Made by a program: the position numbers and the translations under genes. Below, in pieces: positions 19,968-31,474 of a stretch of 64,000 nt of DNA. Where the stretch lies: positions 683,395 to 747,394 of the forward strand of contig NW_003314286.1 in NCBI RefSeq assembly GCF_000143415.4, written 5' to 3'. Positions within the stretch are counted from its first letter, which is position 1. Each line of letters begins with the position of its first letter. This DNA is from Selaginella moellendorffii. Taxonomy: Eukaryota > Streptophyta > Lycopodiopsida > Selaginellales > Selaginellaceae. The notes under the pieces were generated by a model that saw only the letters and a list, made by a program, of their open reading frames with translations, made no database searches and had not been told where the DNA came from.

Positions 19968-20630
19968 TTAGTGTAGTGTTATATCCAGAACTGGAGTGCC
20001 AGAGTGTCCCATAGACCCCTCAAACTTCCGTCCATTAGTAACGCGAGAGACAAAGTTGCTATCACCCTTAATCGCAGAATTTGTGTAATAGAGTTCGTTG
20101 AACAAGCTGCTTGAGGGGGAAACTCTCCCATTTCGCAATTCAAAGTTCCACCAGTTGGAATATAAGTTGTAGTCAAACGGGACACTCCACATGATTGCGG
20201 CAGTTCGATTTTGGGCTGAAAGATAATATGTGATAACCCCAGCAGTGCCTCTTGCCACAGGACCAGTTGTCTTGCGAGCTCCAAAGCCGAGTGTGAATTT
20301 ATCAGGAATAGCACCAGGGAGTCCATTGTCAGCTGTTCCAGAAAAGAAATACACACCTATAGCTGTGAGCTGATGGCCAGTATTGTTGGCAAACGAAATT
20401 ACAATCTTGCGTTCTACTGAACCCAGCGCATTCAGGATGCTGTTGATAGCCGCAGCTCCAAGCTTCAGTCCTGCCACCACGACTGCAGTTACAGCCATTA
20501 CACCTTTTTCTTCATTAGCAATAGACTTCTCTTCTTCGTGAGTGACCACAGAGCTCTCTTCTGCAGCCATTTCGTCACTGGCTTGCTCTACATCCATCTC
20601 ACCCTTTCCTTGATTACACCTCCCAGCCAT
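19968..20630 (-). CDS. Actinoporin-like pore-forming protein (bryoporin type)
   Basis: An intact, intronless 220-aa protein. Residues from about 70 onward match the actinoporin family known from sea anemones and, in plants, moss bryoporin: KIVISFANNTG, YFFSGTADNGLP, GPVARGTAGVITYYLS, then the aromatic cluster VPFDYNLYSNWWNFEL that binds the phosphocholine head group in family members, and a closing beta strand. An amphipathic, Ala/Val-rich helix (about residues 44-68) precedes it, as expected for the pore-lining N-terminus. The first ~40 residues are an acidic Glu-rich extension beyond the usual ~180 aa, perhaps a propeptide; no classical signal peptide is evident. In plants the family has been linked to stress and membrane damage; the role here is inferred. 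Two truncated relatives lie at 40436 and 46138. Confidence 0.88.
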   Translation of the reverse strand: MAGRCNQGKGEMDVEQASDEMAAEESSVVTHEEEKSIANEEKGVMAVTAVVVAGLKLGAAAINSILNALGSVERKIVISFANNTGHQLTAIGVYFFSGTADNGLPGAIPDKFTLGFGARKTTGPVARGTAGVITYYLSAQNRTAAIMWSVPFDYNLYSNWWNFELRNGRVSPSSSLFNELYYTNSAIKGDSNFVSRVTNGRKFEGSMGHSGTPVLDITLH

Positions 20631-20734
20631 ATCACGTTACACTAGGATCTATTCTTCCTTCACACACTTCTGCACACACGTATAGAGGGAGGGAAGTAAG
20701 CAAATACTGACTTCCTCTATAAATGATCCAGATG

Positions 20735-21060
20735 GCTACAAAACGATGACATGTACATTTGTTGCCAGCTGGTGACAAGTCAGCTGATGAGGTTCACATG
20801 GGTTCATACACACGTACGGTTGTTGCCAGCTGGTGACAAATACAGACATGTCCGCTGATGAAGCCCACATGGTCTTTGTGGATTTCGTGACACACGTACG
20901 GTTGCTGCCAGCTGGTAACAAATACAGACATGGCCTTTTGTGGTCAGCTGATGAAGCCCACATGTTCTTTGTGTGTTTCGTGACACACGTACATTTGTTG
21001 CCAGCTGGCGACAAATACAGACATGTCCATTGTGGTCAGCTGATGAAGCCGACATTTGTG
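20735..21060 (+). repeat. Tandem repeat upstream of the actinoporin-like gene
   Basis: About three and a half units of roughly 90-120 bp. Each includes TTGTTGCCAGCTGGTGACAA, ACAGACATG, GTCAGCTGATGAAGCCCACA and TTTCGTGACACACGTAC. CAGCTG E-box palindromes recur in every unit. The array begins about 105 bp before the actinoporin start codon, so it lies in the promoter. Confidence 0.8.
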
Positions 21061-21359
21061 GGGTTGGTGAACATGTAGACCAATGTCATTAGTATGGAAA
21101 GTTGCCATCAGCATGCCAACAAAATAGTTTCCATTTTAGATATGGTTTTTTAAATACAATATGATTTGTGTACATGTTCCAACATGATTTTTTTAAGCAT
21201 ACTTATGAAACTGGAACAGAATATCAATATTATATGAATCTCTGAAGCCTGTTATGAAATTATAAATTAATCTAGTTTTTAATCAGCTAAATAACATATG
21301 TCACTGTTTCATTTGCGGCATTCTACAGTTCACCCATTGTACAGGTAGAGATTGGTTAT

Positions 21360-21455
21360 TCCCTTTTATATATACACACACATATGTATTTAAAAAACCA
21401 TATGTATATATATACATACATACATATATATATATGTGTGTGTATATATATATAT
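21360..21455. repeat. TA/CA/TG microsatellite
   Basis: Alternating purine-pyrimidine dinucleotides (ATATACACACACATATG, CATACATACATATATATAT). ORFs here rich in Tyr and Ile are simple-sequence artefacts. Confidence 0.85.
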
Positions 21456-21960
21456 TGTCGCGAATGTGATTTTGGGTATCGAAAGTTACTTGTCGGCCAG
21501 TCCTTACAGATACTCTTTCCTTACTGCCACGATGGCAAGAGGTCGGTATTGCTAAGCCCATTATCAGTCTCCACTTAAGCTAGTTGAGAAATTGGTCTTT
21601 GCATGTGCACTTGACCAGATGAGCATAAGGAAGGAATTCCTAAATGTCTATTTAGTCAAGGATACTTGACTTGGTTAGAGAAATTCATTCGTTGACTTGC
21701 ATTTGTTAGTGTTGGGAACCCCCGTGATATTAAGTTTGGTCCCTCAATATCGCTAGATGATAGCTTACTGTGTCTGCCAAACACCCTCGTTATCATGCCC
21801 TTTGTGTTGGTCTCATTTCGGTCCCAAATGCTAATTATGGAAAGTGTCTAAATTTGCTCATTTGGCATATCTACGGAATGTAGAGATTATCCTGAACACA
21901 ATGGTGTTCGTCCCGTGTCCAAATTTACAATTTAGTGTCATTCCATATTTAGTAAGTTTT
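21456..21960 (+). repeat. Less-decayed copy of the 13205 repeat (LTR-like)
   Basis: Aligns with 13205-13640 but keeps its C and G bases. It continues into GC-balanced sequence up to the second microsatellite, with no coding potential. Probably an LTR or internal flank of a gypsy-type element. Confidence 0.5.
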
Positions 21961-22589
21961 AAATTTGTCCCAGAAACTAACTCTTGGTACTAAAGGAGGC
22001 TTAGGGTGAAAGCCCAAAGCATGTGTTCCTCAAGGGGGGGGAGAGGGGGGGGGGGGGATATGAGGGGTTCCAAATGTATAATAGAGATAGTGGGTAAGTC
22101 GGGCATGGCGGACCAACCTGAGGCATAGTCTAGCTCCCGCTTGCGTGCCTGTCCTTGTTTTGCATCCGGCTTGGGTCTAAGCCCAAGTTCCATTCCATGC
22201 TAGCTAGTGGAGTACCCATATCCTTGCGTTAGGCCACTGGTATGCTGAAATAGCGCCAGACTCTATTTAGCCCCGTTTTGCGTGCTAATCCTGGCATTAG
22301 GATGCTGGTTGCTCTAGGACTGTTCCAAGTCGCTCCGAGCTCATGTCCCTTCGCTCCTTGGGCTATATGTTTGGGAGTTGCTCCGTGGTCCGATTCCGTC
22401 ACTCATTGGCTCCATGCTTGGGAGTTTGGCATCGTTCCTTCGTTCAGTGGCCCAAAGCCCTAAACCTCGGGTTCTACACCACTGTCTTTTGGACACATGG
22501 CATGTGTCACGTGGCATATAGAGGGTTTAGGTTCTGCTTCGTGGTGTTGTCCTATGGTAATCACTATAGGATAAAGGGTCAAAACCATG
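21961..22589. other. Non-coding repeat-derived sequence
   Basis: Contains a G-rich run at about 22035-22060 and repeated short phrases such as TTGGGAGTT and CTTGCGT. No supported gene. It may be the interior of the same element as 21456-21960. Confidence 0.35.
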
Positions 22590-22666
22590 TGCACTACATA
22601 TATATATATATGCATGTATATACATACATACATATATATGTATGTATATATATGTGTATATATATA

Positions 22667-22713
<47 letters not shown>

Positions 22714-22835
22714 GTGTGTGTGTATATATATATATATGTATATATATATATTATACATATATATATACATATATACATACATACATACATATATACATAT
22801 ATACATACATATTTACATACATATATATGTAAGTA
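22590..22835. repeat. TA/TG microsatellite, about 245 bp
   Basis: Long runs of TATATA, TGTGTG and CATACATA. The self-complementary nature makes it prone to cruciform formation and length change. It ends about 730 bp downstream of the giant leftward gene. Confidence 0.9.
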
Positions 22836-23562
22836 GGATTGAGAGAGAGGTGTGGTTTCCCTTGCAGGAATTAATCTTTCTTAGATCTTGTGTCTCCGTC
22901 CTTTATTTTTCTTGTATAAAATCCTTTTTGTAGCATATTTTATTTTATTTTTTTTAGGCCAATTAGAAAAGAGTCAATTACTTAATGAAAGAGCTTTTAT
23001 TTTATCCCCTAAGGTTCTATAGATCCACGGTGGTAATATATTTAAATCTCATTTTATGATCATATATGATATAAAGAGGTCAATTTAGCAAGCTTCAATA
23101 TAACATGATAGAAAGCTTATAAGCTTTATTTCGTTAAAGTGGGAATTGTCATTATCCCACTTGTAAAATAAGGTTTCCAAACCTTTATATAGTATATAAA
23201 TATAACAAAATTCAACTGCATTGAGGCACATGCCATTTTATTTTAAACAAGGAAATGTTTACTCAATCACTTCTCCTCCCCTTGCCACTGCTTCACCTCT
23301 CTCTTCTCCTTGTCATCATCGTCCAATTTCTTTCCATCCTTTTAATATTGACTCAATTGCTCCGAGTCTAGGTGGAGCCCAAGTCCCCATTCAATCTTTA
23401 CTTTCCCCTTATTAATAAAACAACTTCGTAGACTTCCAATAACATACTGTAACACTTCTAGTATAATGCAAATCCTCTCAAAGAATTGTCTTTTAATATT
23501 AATACAATGGCATGGAACCCCATGCCATAATAAGTTACATTTTAAAATAAATACATGCCATC
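22836..23562. other. AT-rich flank with first palindromes
   Basis: No gene is supported. A half palindrome at 23223-23236 and a full one at 23507-23528 mark the left limit of the palindrome-rich region. The stop codon of the giant gene at 23563 is followed at once by another half site. Confidence 0.4.
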
Positions 23563-26500
23563 TTAGACTGTTATTTTTTGCCTCCAACGCCTATACAATA
23601 ATCTTGGAATTTCATCACTCTCCACACTATCAGGATTTAAACCCAATAGTAATGCCATCTCTTCTCTAATACGTCCACACTCATGTTCAGTGGTTGAAGA
23701 ACCCATCCAGTTGAGCAGATTATGGAGATGCGGATAGTGCTTGGCTAGACAATATATATGCCATAAATGATGACTGGTGTCTGTCCGATCAAATAGCTTC
23801 TGATATACCGTTCCATCTGCCATTTGGTTGATTTCTGCAGCCACCTCTTGGACTGGCCGGTTCTCTATCACCATCGCTCCAAGCTGTTTTGCAAGGTCCC
23901 CCAGAACATACGGTTTCTTCTCCCTAGTTTCCATACTGCAAGAGATGGGGTGCACTGCATATGTGTGCATGTTCACTGCAGTTTTAATTGGCGAGTCATC
24001 GATGATGAGGATTTCACTTGACCTAGCAGTCCGGTTCATCACTACAGCCTCTGGCTTGATGAAGATGGGCTTGCTACCCCTCACATGGACCATAGTCAAG
24101 CAATCCTCCTGCGTTAGGAGAAAGTCAAATGGTAATATTACTCGCGTCTGATCGTGCATCATCTGTAGCAACGTTAATGCATTGTGGCGCATCATGGATG
24201 TCCAAACTCCCAATTGCAAATTGAACCCAGCCCTCTGTTTTAAGTGTCGCATGGTCATTATTAGATCCCGCAGTTTCTCCCGTGTGATTAATGTGAATCT
24301 GTCTCTTTTGACCAACTTGCGACCGCAGGCTTTGGAGGGTGCAGTGACATTCGAGGACGAGCCATGCTCATGGGAGAAAAGGACACCGTTCAGATCAAAA
24401 ACGATACAGTACCTTCGCCGTGACTCTGAAATGAAATGCGTCAGCATAAAAAATGGTACAAGTCAATTTTACCATCTACAATATTAGCGAATGGTGCTCC
24501 TGATGGTCGTTCAGAGGGTTTTGGTCGAGGAAACGTGAAGGGCGAAAATACTCTCCTCTGCAATGTGGGGTCAATCGCATCCGATGGCGTGTGGGCACAT
24601 GCCATTTCAGCTGTAGACTCTGGTACAACTGGCTCAACAGTGGCATGGGGTGGTTCCGATGGCGTGTGATCACACGCCATTTCAGCTGGTGCCTCCGTTG
24701 GCAAAGTGGACATGACCGAACAGGCAGCAGGGGCAGTGTAGGGAGGTTCCAACGGCGCATAGTCAGACAATTGGGCACACGTTGAGTCCGTTGGAAATGA
24801 GGATACGACTGGCTCGGCGGCTGGGGCGGCCTCATGCGGGTCCAATGGCGCTTGGTCACCGTCAGTTAGATACGTGGACAAGATTGACTCAGTGGTATGG
24901 GCAGCATCAAGTGGAGCGTGGTCAGCTTGCTTGGCGTTGATATGGATAGTAGCCTCCACCAGCTCTGATGACTCTTGCAGGCAAGTAGAGTTCACTGGCG
25001 GATCCATATGCATGTCCAAATATCTCCCTTCGATTGAGATGGTATCCTCCCTACTAGCTACTAAAAACAAACTCATTAGCACATTGAATCGACTATACTG
25101 TATTTACTATCAACTGCTATTGAGGAACTAGGACCGATATCACTTGGGCGCACTGCTGATTCTGAAGGATTGGACATACGTTTCGACCCTTGCTTGGCAC
25201 TATCCTTCCTCGACACTAAAGGCTAGAGTTTGTATCTTAATTCAACTGAATAATCTCTACTTACCATTTGCTTTGCAACCTACATGGACAATGTTAGAAA
25301 TGGTAAAAGGTTAGGAATGGATGTACTATTATTTACCTGATGGTTTGTCTTGTATGACCTTCCTCCGCTGCTCTTTGGCCACCTCAGGCTGGCCATCGTC
25401 GTCATCATCGTCGTCGTCGTTATTGTGATCGTCACCATTGTGAGGACCATCCAAGTCCTCTTCGTCCTCCTCTTCTTCGTCCTCCTCTTCTTTGTCCTCT
25501 TCTTCGTCCTTCTGCTCTTCCTGCTCATTATCTTTCTCTGGCTCCTCATCCCCCTCCTGCATTTCTTCCATAGGCTGCTCAGGCTGGATGACTTGTTCTT
25601 CCAGGACCATCTTGGGAAAATCATCTGGCCGAGTCTCCATCTCAAAATACAAGACATCCATAGCCTGTTTTAGTGCGTGACCTAGGACCGTATCCTCACC
25701 CGACTGTCTTAACATGGTTTCTGCACGTTCTTGCACCCTTCGAAGACGACGAGATGAGAAAAACGTGGCCTTGACTTGAAAAGCATCCCTTATCCATTGT
25801 ACCTCTCCATTGAGATTGGGGAAGGGGAGTCCGCCATAGGAATCTGAGTCAGGAGGTGGTGACCGCGAGGCATTACCTATCATCTTTTTGTTGCCCTTCT
25901 TCCTTTTCGAATCAAACGCCTCTGATCCCGACGACTGTCCAACGTGCTTTCGCTTTTTATGACCACTGTCAGTTTGAGCTTGGCTGGTGCTTGGCTGTTT
26001 TGCCTTTGAAGAAGTGTCTCCTGCAAGGAATGGCATGAGACCACACGCCATTGCAAATATAATTTGTACCTCCTTTTTTCCTATTGCTTGTCTGTTTGTC
26101 CTTCTTCGACGCGCCACCAGTGCGCTTTTCAGTCCTCGTGTCTGAATATTCACAACGATCTATAATCAAAATGGCGTGAGGCCTCACGTGACCTTACCTT
26201 GTGCAGGTTGTGAGCTCGGCCCAACATGGGTATCTTCAATAGTAGCTGTTAACGCCGTTTCAGCATCTGGGGGTGGCCACGCTTCTGTATACAGAGCTTG
26301 TGAGATAACATTTAAACTTAAAGTGCGTACTCACCAGGTTTGCAGAGAAGATACTGTTTTTCTTTGGCAACTGTAATTATATGCTTCATTGAAGTCACCT
26401 CTTCAATGGAGTTTGTCACCGCAACACACGGGACACCCTTGAGTAGTGCGGCTCGAAAGAATAGTCCGCCGCAGTTGTACTCGACAACGCATTTGCCCTT

Positions 26501-29124
26501 GGAGTCGGAAGCAGGTGCTATTGCGTTGAAGACCCAGCTAAACATTTCCCATGCTGCACTTGGAGCTTTCTCTGGATTCGAAAGCTCCATAGTCGTCTTC
26601 AGTTCCTCAGGCACGGGTAAATTGACCTCCCTCAAATCAATTCGATCGGCCTTGTCGAACAAAGCTGGGAAGTCACTCCAGTCTCACTCTGCTGCAGGAC
26701 CAATAACAAGGGCGAGTGTGAAGATGCGGACATTCGTCGGTATCTTCTTCTTAGCCATTATCCCATGGATCTCCTGCATCTCCTTGCCTTTCAACCGAGC
26801 CTTCACCTTGTTCAAGGCGTTCCAGAACTTGTGATAGGATTCGGAGTCGTAGATCATATAGTGGACTGAAGATTCCACCTCCGCAAGTCCCACCATTAAG
26901 TCAATGATGGAGCTGACTTCGTCTGCATGAGTGATCTCCTCGTTTGTGAAGTCCATCACACAAAAGATGTTCTTGACCTGCTCATCTCCGCGGGAAACGA
27001 TGCTCCTCCACCTTTGATCCTCATCCAAATTCACGTATACCCGGTAAGGTTCTCGATAGGCCTCTGCTGCGGGGTCGAGCTGTTTCTGAAGCCGGCGGTC
27101 GACATCCCTCTTAATGAAATTTGGATACTGATCCAACTTCTCAGCTTTACTTTTCGTGGCATCCCGCAGCAGATCGATGAACTTGGGGGCCCCCTTCACG
27201 TAATCGTCGATGTCTTCATTTGACAACTCTAGCTCTTCCATCATCTCTTGCGTGGTGTCGATGCTCACCCTCTCCACGGCCACTTGCTCGAAGATCCAAT
27301 CCTTCAATAGCGCACGAGCTCTCAGAGTCGTGCACAAGTCCTCGTATGTCACAATATGGCCGGGAGTCATTTTGGTCTTGTTGAAGACTACCTCACCACG
27401 TAGAAGAGCATTAGCCACTGTCAGAAGGTCGTTGTCGTCTAGAGACCGCGAGAAACGCAAGGCGTTGAGCTTCAAATCATTGGGCTTCAGGCCGTCCTCC
27501 ACACCCATTGAGTTTAGCAACTCCCCGTCATGGTACCTCCTCAGCACATCTACCCATTTGTCAAAAACAACTTTTGTCGCGAGTAGAATGTTATGGATGC
27601 TGAGTGTGTCATTGACCCCCAGTGTTTTTGAGAGAAGACTCGAAAATTCCTGCAATGGAAATGGCGTGAGGCCACATGCTATGCCACATGCAACGAGGCT
27701 TACCTGCCAGGCGCTAGTTGCTAGTGCACGTCCTTGTCCTGGTTTTTGTGGCTTCTTCAGTTGAACCTAGAGCTTCCGTGTTCGTGCCAATGTCTCGTGC
27801 AGACCCGATTTGTAGCACATTTCTTGCTTGACATTTTGCGCGTGGGAGATGGATATGATAGATCGGAGGGGCGAGTTGCCTTTTATCAGGCAGACAACTC
27901 TTGTCTTGAAGACTTTCTTCACCTCCTCGCCCACCATAATATCCACAACTATCTCTTGCATCGCCAAGCTAGAATGCTGCCCGGAGACGGCATAGAACCG
28001 GATGTTCTGATCGTCCAACACCTTCCTATTGATCAAGTCTGGAAACCTCGTCTCGCCCTTCATTGTTCGGTAGTAGGGGATCACGTCTGCGATGTCAGGT
28101 GTTACTGGACTTGCCAGCATCTTCTGCTTCAGTTTCTCCACCCACTCATCAGATACTAGCCTGTGGTTGTATTTGCTTTGGATGTCGATACGGCTCACGT
28201 CGATTGTATATACTTTGTTGGAATAGTAACAAGTACTATTATCTGCGACGATTTTTGCTGCTTCTTCTTGCTCTTTCTGCTCTTTGCGGCTCTTCTTTTT
28301 GGTGGGTGTAGTGTTCGAACCCGAGGCAATGGCATCACCGAGTAGCTTCTTTTTTGGAGCAGGAGAGTCGGACGTCAGCTTGAGCTTGACCACCCTTTTC
28401 TGCTTCGGGGAAGTTTCCAGATCGACCCCCTTCCCCTTTGCTTCGCGAACTGGAGGCACTCTCAACGGCTCAATGTTGGAATATAGTTTTTGAACATCGC
28501 CGTAGGTGAGGTCCGTGGATTCCATGTGATCTTCATAAACCCGCAGCGTCTTTGAAATTGTGGGCCTCCTGAACAACCTCTCCCTAGCTCCCTCTAGGAA
28601 TTCCTCATAGCCGCTGCCCCCCTCCAGGAAGCCGCTAGGATGTGCAAGGTGGATCTTGAAGGCGAACGCTGTCTCTACCATAAGTGCCAGTCCATATTCT
28701 TGCATGGAACTACATGGAGTGTCTGTCACTTGGATGAGGATCCCCATGCATTCTTTTCTCCCACCATCTGTGTTGTACAGCCTCAGATCCTCGCCTTCCA
28801 TCCTGAAAGTCCAATTGGTGAGCTCCTCCCCCTTCTCTGCATCCACATTGACAGTGGCTGGAAGAAGAACGCAATTCCTCGCCTGTTCAGAAATGCACAA
28901 CAATTAGAGCTGACAGATGAAAAGCTAGCAGCTGGAAATAACGTGAGGCCACACGCCATTCACCACTGCATCAGATGTCTTGAGGCTGCATCCTAAGATG
29001 GCGTGAGGCTACACGCCATCTGTAACCGGACTGCACTCGAGAGCCCAATCGGTGCATGCCAATGTTGCTACTGAATGGCATGTGGCCTCATGCCATTTTC
29101 TACTTGGCCTAAAAGACTTACCAT
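23563..29124 (-). CDS. Giant element-borne gene: ParB-like, acidic linker, HAD/NIF domain
   Basis: Twelve exons join in phase: 29124-29122 (the ATG alone), 29067-29027, 28985-28964, 28882-27704, 27649-26335, 26296-26198, 26159-26070, 26020-25337, 25279-25265, 25215-25108, 25060-24473 and 24425-23563. The total is about 1,668 codons. Residues about 245-340 resemble a ParB/sulfiredoxin-type fold (NHRLVSDEWVEKLKQKM ... YAVSGQHSSLAMQEI). The middle ~440 aa are unrecognised. A Lys-rich region with nuclear-signal-like KKRK and a long Asp/Glu run follows. The last ~285 aa form a HAD/FCP1-NIF domain (YCIVFDLNGVLF; ILIIDDSP) whose second motif-I Asp is Asn, so phosphatase activity is doubtful. In-frame TAG (27767-27769) and TGA (26684-26686) interrupt it. 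Five or six introns carry the palindrome. Probably a mobile-element gene recently inactivated. Confidence 0.6.
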
Positions 29125-29320
29125 TTGAAGCCGAATGGAGGCGTGACAATCGAGGCCGGACTCACTGGCGAATGTGCACTGTGTGTGCAGCTGATCGTAG
29201 CAGCAAGGCTACTCTGCCACTTAACAGTTAGAGAGTGGCGCTGAAATCTCCCGGGACGCCAAGTGGGCTACGTGTGGGTGGCGGAGTGGGCGGCGGAGTT
29301 GGCGGCGAAGTTACAAACTG
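29125..29320 (-). promoter_or_regulatory. Presumed 5' UTR and promoter of the giant gene
   Basis: Lies directly upstream of the ATG-only first exon. No upstream ATG is seen between about 29240 and the start on the minus strand, which supports the chosen start. Confidence 0.35.
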
Positions 29321-29525
29321 GGTGTGTCTTGAAGTGGACGCCGATGCACACGAGCGTGATGCGAGCGCGAGTGTGATGCAAGCGCGAGTGGACGCCGATG
29401 CACACGAGAAACTTGTAGAGAAGGTAGATGAGCGCGAATGTGAGCATGATCGCGAGTGGGAGCACGATGCGAGCGCGAGTGTGATGCGAGCGCGAGCGCA
29501 AGTGTACGAACGCGAGTACGAAGCA
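29321..29525 (+). repeat. GC-rich minisatellite (GCGAGCGCGAGTGTGATG units)
   Basis: Irregular units of 12-24 bp built on GCGAGCGCGAGTGTGATGC, GACGCCGATGCACACGAG and GAGTGGGAGCACGATGCG. ORFs on both strands are repeat by-products. Its high CpG content contrasts with the AT-rich surroundings. Confidence 0.75.
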
Positions 29526-31474
29526 AAATGCAAAACCTAACCTCACACGCGCGAAATGTCACAACGGTTGGTAATCTCGCCACGTCATCATTCCTCGGAC
29601 TTGGGCGCCACCATTAATTTCTGGATTGCCGCGCGCATGCAAGCACGCAAAATCCAAAAGAAATCTGCAACGTCATCATTCCTCGGACTGCATGCACGCG
29701 AAATCCAAAAGAAAGATCATGATTGGGATATCATTTAATACCCTCGCTATATTTATACCATGCATGATTGGATATTCCAAAGCATCTTGTATTTCCAAAA
29801 ATGGCAGATGTTCACCTAAATAAAGAAATTCTATCTGTTTCTATTTTTCTCTCAAATCAATATTACAGCGTGTGGGCTCATGCAATTTTGAACCAAAGAA
29901 ACCCAAAAAACGTTGGACCCAAAATATTTTGAAAAAACCCAAAAAACCCTAAACATTTTAAACCCAAAAATCCAGGCGTCCTGTGGCGTTATTCCTTGAA
30001 TGGCGTGTGGGCGCATGCCATTTTCAGGGCCAAATGCTGAATGGAGAAAAATTCCCTTTCAGTGCAAATGCTGCAAGAGGTAGATGCCGAGCACAAAGGA
30101 CTGTAACTACCTCACATGACACAGATAAACTTTTCTCTATTTGGCAAAGATAAACTTTATAGCGTGTGGGCTCATGCAATTTTGAACCCAAAAAATGCAC
30201 CAAAAAATTCTCGGCATCATCTGGTGTTATCTCTTGAATGGCATGGGGCCGCATGCCATTTTCAGGGTCACATAGGAGTATATTCCTAGGATATTCTGAC
30301 ACGCGCGAGATTTTTTTGAGTTTTCTGGAGATCCAACCGTTAGATCGCAACTAGATTTTACAGAATGGTATACAATGTCTTTCTTGATGACCCTGCAAAG
30401 AAGCATCTCGATCGGACACCACATGAGACCACACGAGCCTTACAATGTTTCAGGGGCATTTGCCATAGATCCAACCGTTATTTTGCTCCAAGATTTTACA
30501 GTTTGGTGTGCATTGACCTTTCCATCGACACTGCAAAGGGACATCACAATCAGATGTGGGATCACAAGAAATTAACTTCACTAACTCTGGTTTCACCAAG
30601 ATCTATGTAAGGAGTTATGAAATGAAAGGACCCTCTCTATTGAAATGTGTTTATGGTCCTAGGGGCATTGTGACATATCAAAGGATTTTGCATCAAGTTC
30701 TGTATTTGCATGTTTATCAAGCTACTGAATTGCTAAACCCTAAACCCTAAACCCTAAACATGTGGCAAATGCTGCGTGAAGAAAGATGCCCTTTCTGGGC
30801 AAATGCTGTAAGAGGCAGATGCCGAGCAGATGTATCTCAGGCTAGCGAAGGGGACAAACGAAAGCTAGCTATAAATATGACGGGATGCAAATAGATTACT
30901 AGGCTGGTCCTGCGAAAATCAAAAACCATAATTGAAAACATTGAAAATACAAAAAGAAAGGTTTATAATATTTTTGAATTTTAAGCAACCAAAGGAATGT
31001 AAGTAGGGCATGTGTTTGTAAGTTTAAAAATGCCTCAACCACTTAAATTCCCAAGTAAATAAAGCTATTTCTATTTTTGGTACAGGTAAACTTTATAGCG
31101 TGTGGGCTCATGCAATTTTGAACCCAAAAATGCACAAAAAAATGCTCGACTAACATTATTCTTTGAATGGCGTGTGGCCTTATATTGCCATAAATGGACG
31201 TACACACACAGCATAATTATTCCTTTACACGGCGAATAATCTTGGCGCGGATCGCTGACATGGCATGGCAAAGTTCAAATCACTGACATGGCACAACTGG
31301 ATCGAGGCAAGGACATGATGTGACAAAGTTCAACCTCCGACAGCAAAGTCTAGAAGCTACTCAGTTTGAAATTTGTTAGAGGAGTCATAAGATCTAGTTT
31401 GTCAGAGGATTTGATGTGACGTTCAAGCGTGTGTTATTTTTGAATTCTCGAACTCATTCCTAGGTCTATCATTT
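29526..31474. other. Spacer with internal duplications, no gene
   Basis: Contains duplicated phrases: TATAGCGTGTGGGCTCATGC with AATTTTGAACCCAAAAAATG near 29866, 30159 and 31094, and GCAAATGCTGCAAGAGGTAG / GCAAATGCTGTAAGAGGCAG near 30063 and 30803. Palindrome copies are interspersed. Short ORFs are not convincing. It lies between the divergent giant gene and transposase gene and may hold regulatory sequence of the element. Confidence 0.45.
30733..30758 (+). repeat. Interstitial telomere-type repeat
   Basis: Three and a half copies of CTAAACC, the plant (CCCTAAA)n telomere unit, embedded within the palindrome-rich element. Confidence 0.8.

Noticed and set aside
22527..22933. Tyr/Ile-rich ORFs over the TA/TG microsatellite
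   Set aside because: Simple-sequence artefact present on both strands.
25350..25673. Hydrophobic Val/Leu/Phe-rich plus-strand ORF resembling a membrane protein
   Set aside because: It is the complement of the Asp/Glu-rich acidic tract in the giant gene.
28300..28330. Possible tRNA T-arm (GTTCGAACCC)
   Set aside because: Isolated match inside coding sequence; no acceptor stem or other arms can be folded.
29228..29583. Ser/Arg/His-rich ORFs on both strands
   Set aside because: By-products of a GC-rich minisatellite; no conserved motif.
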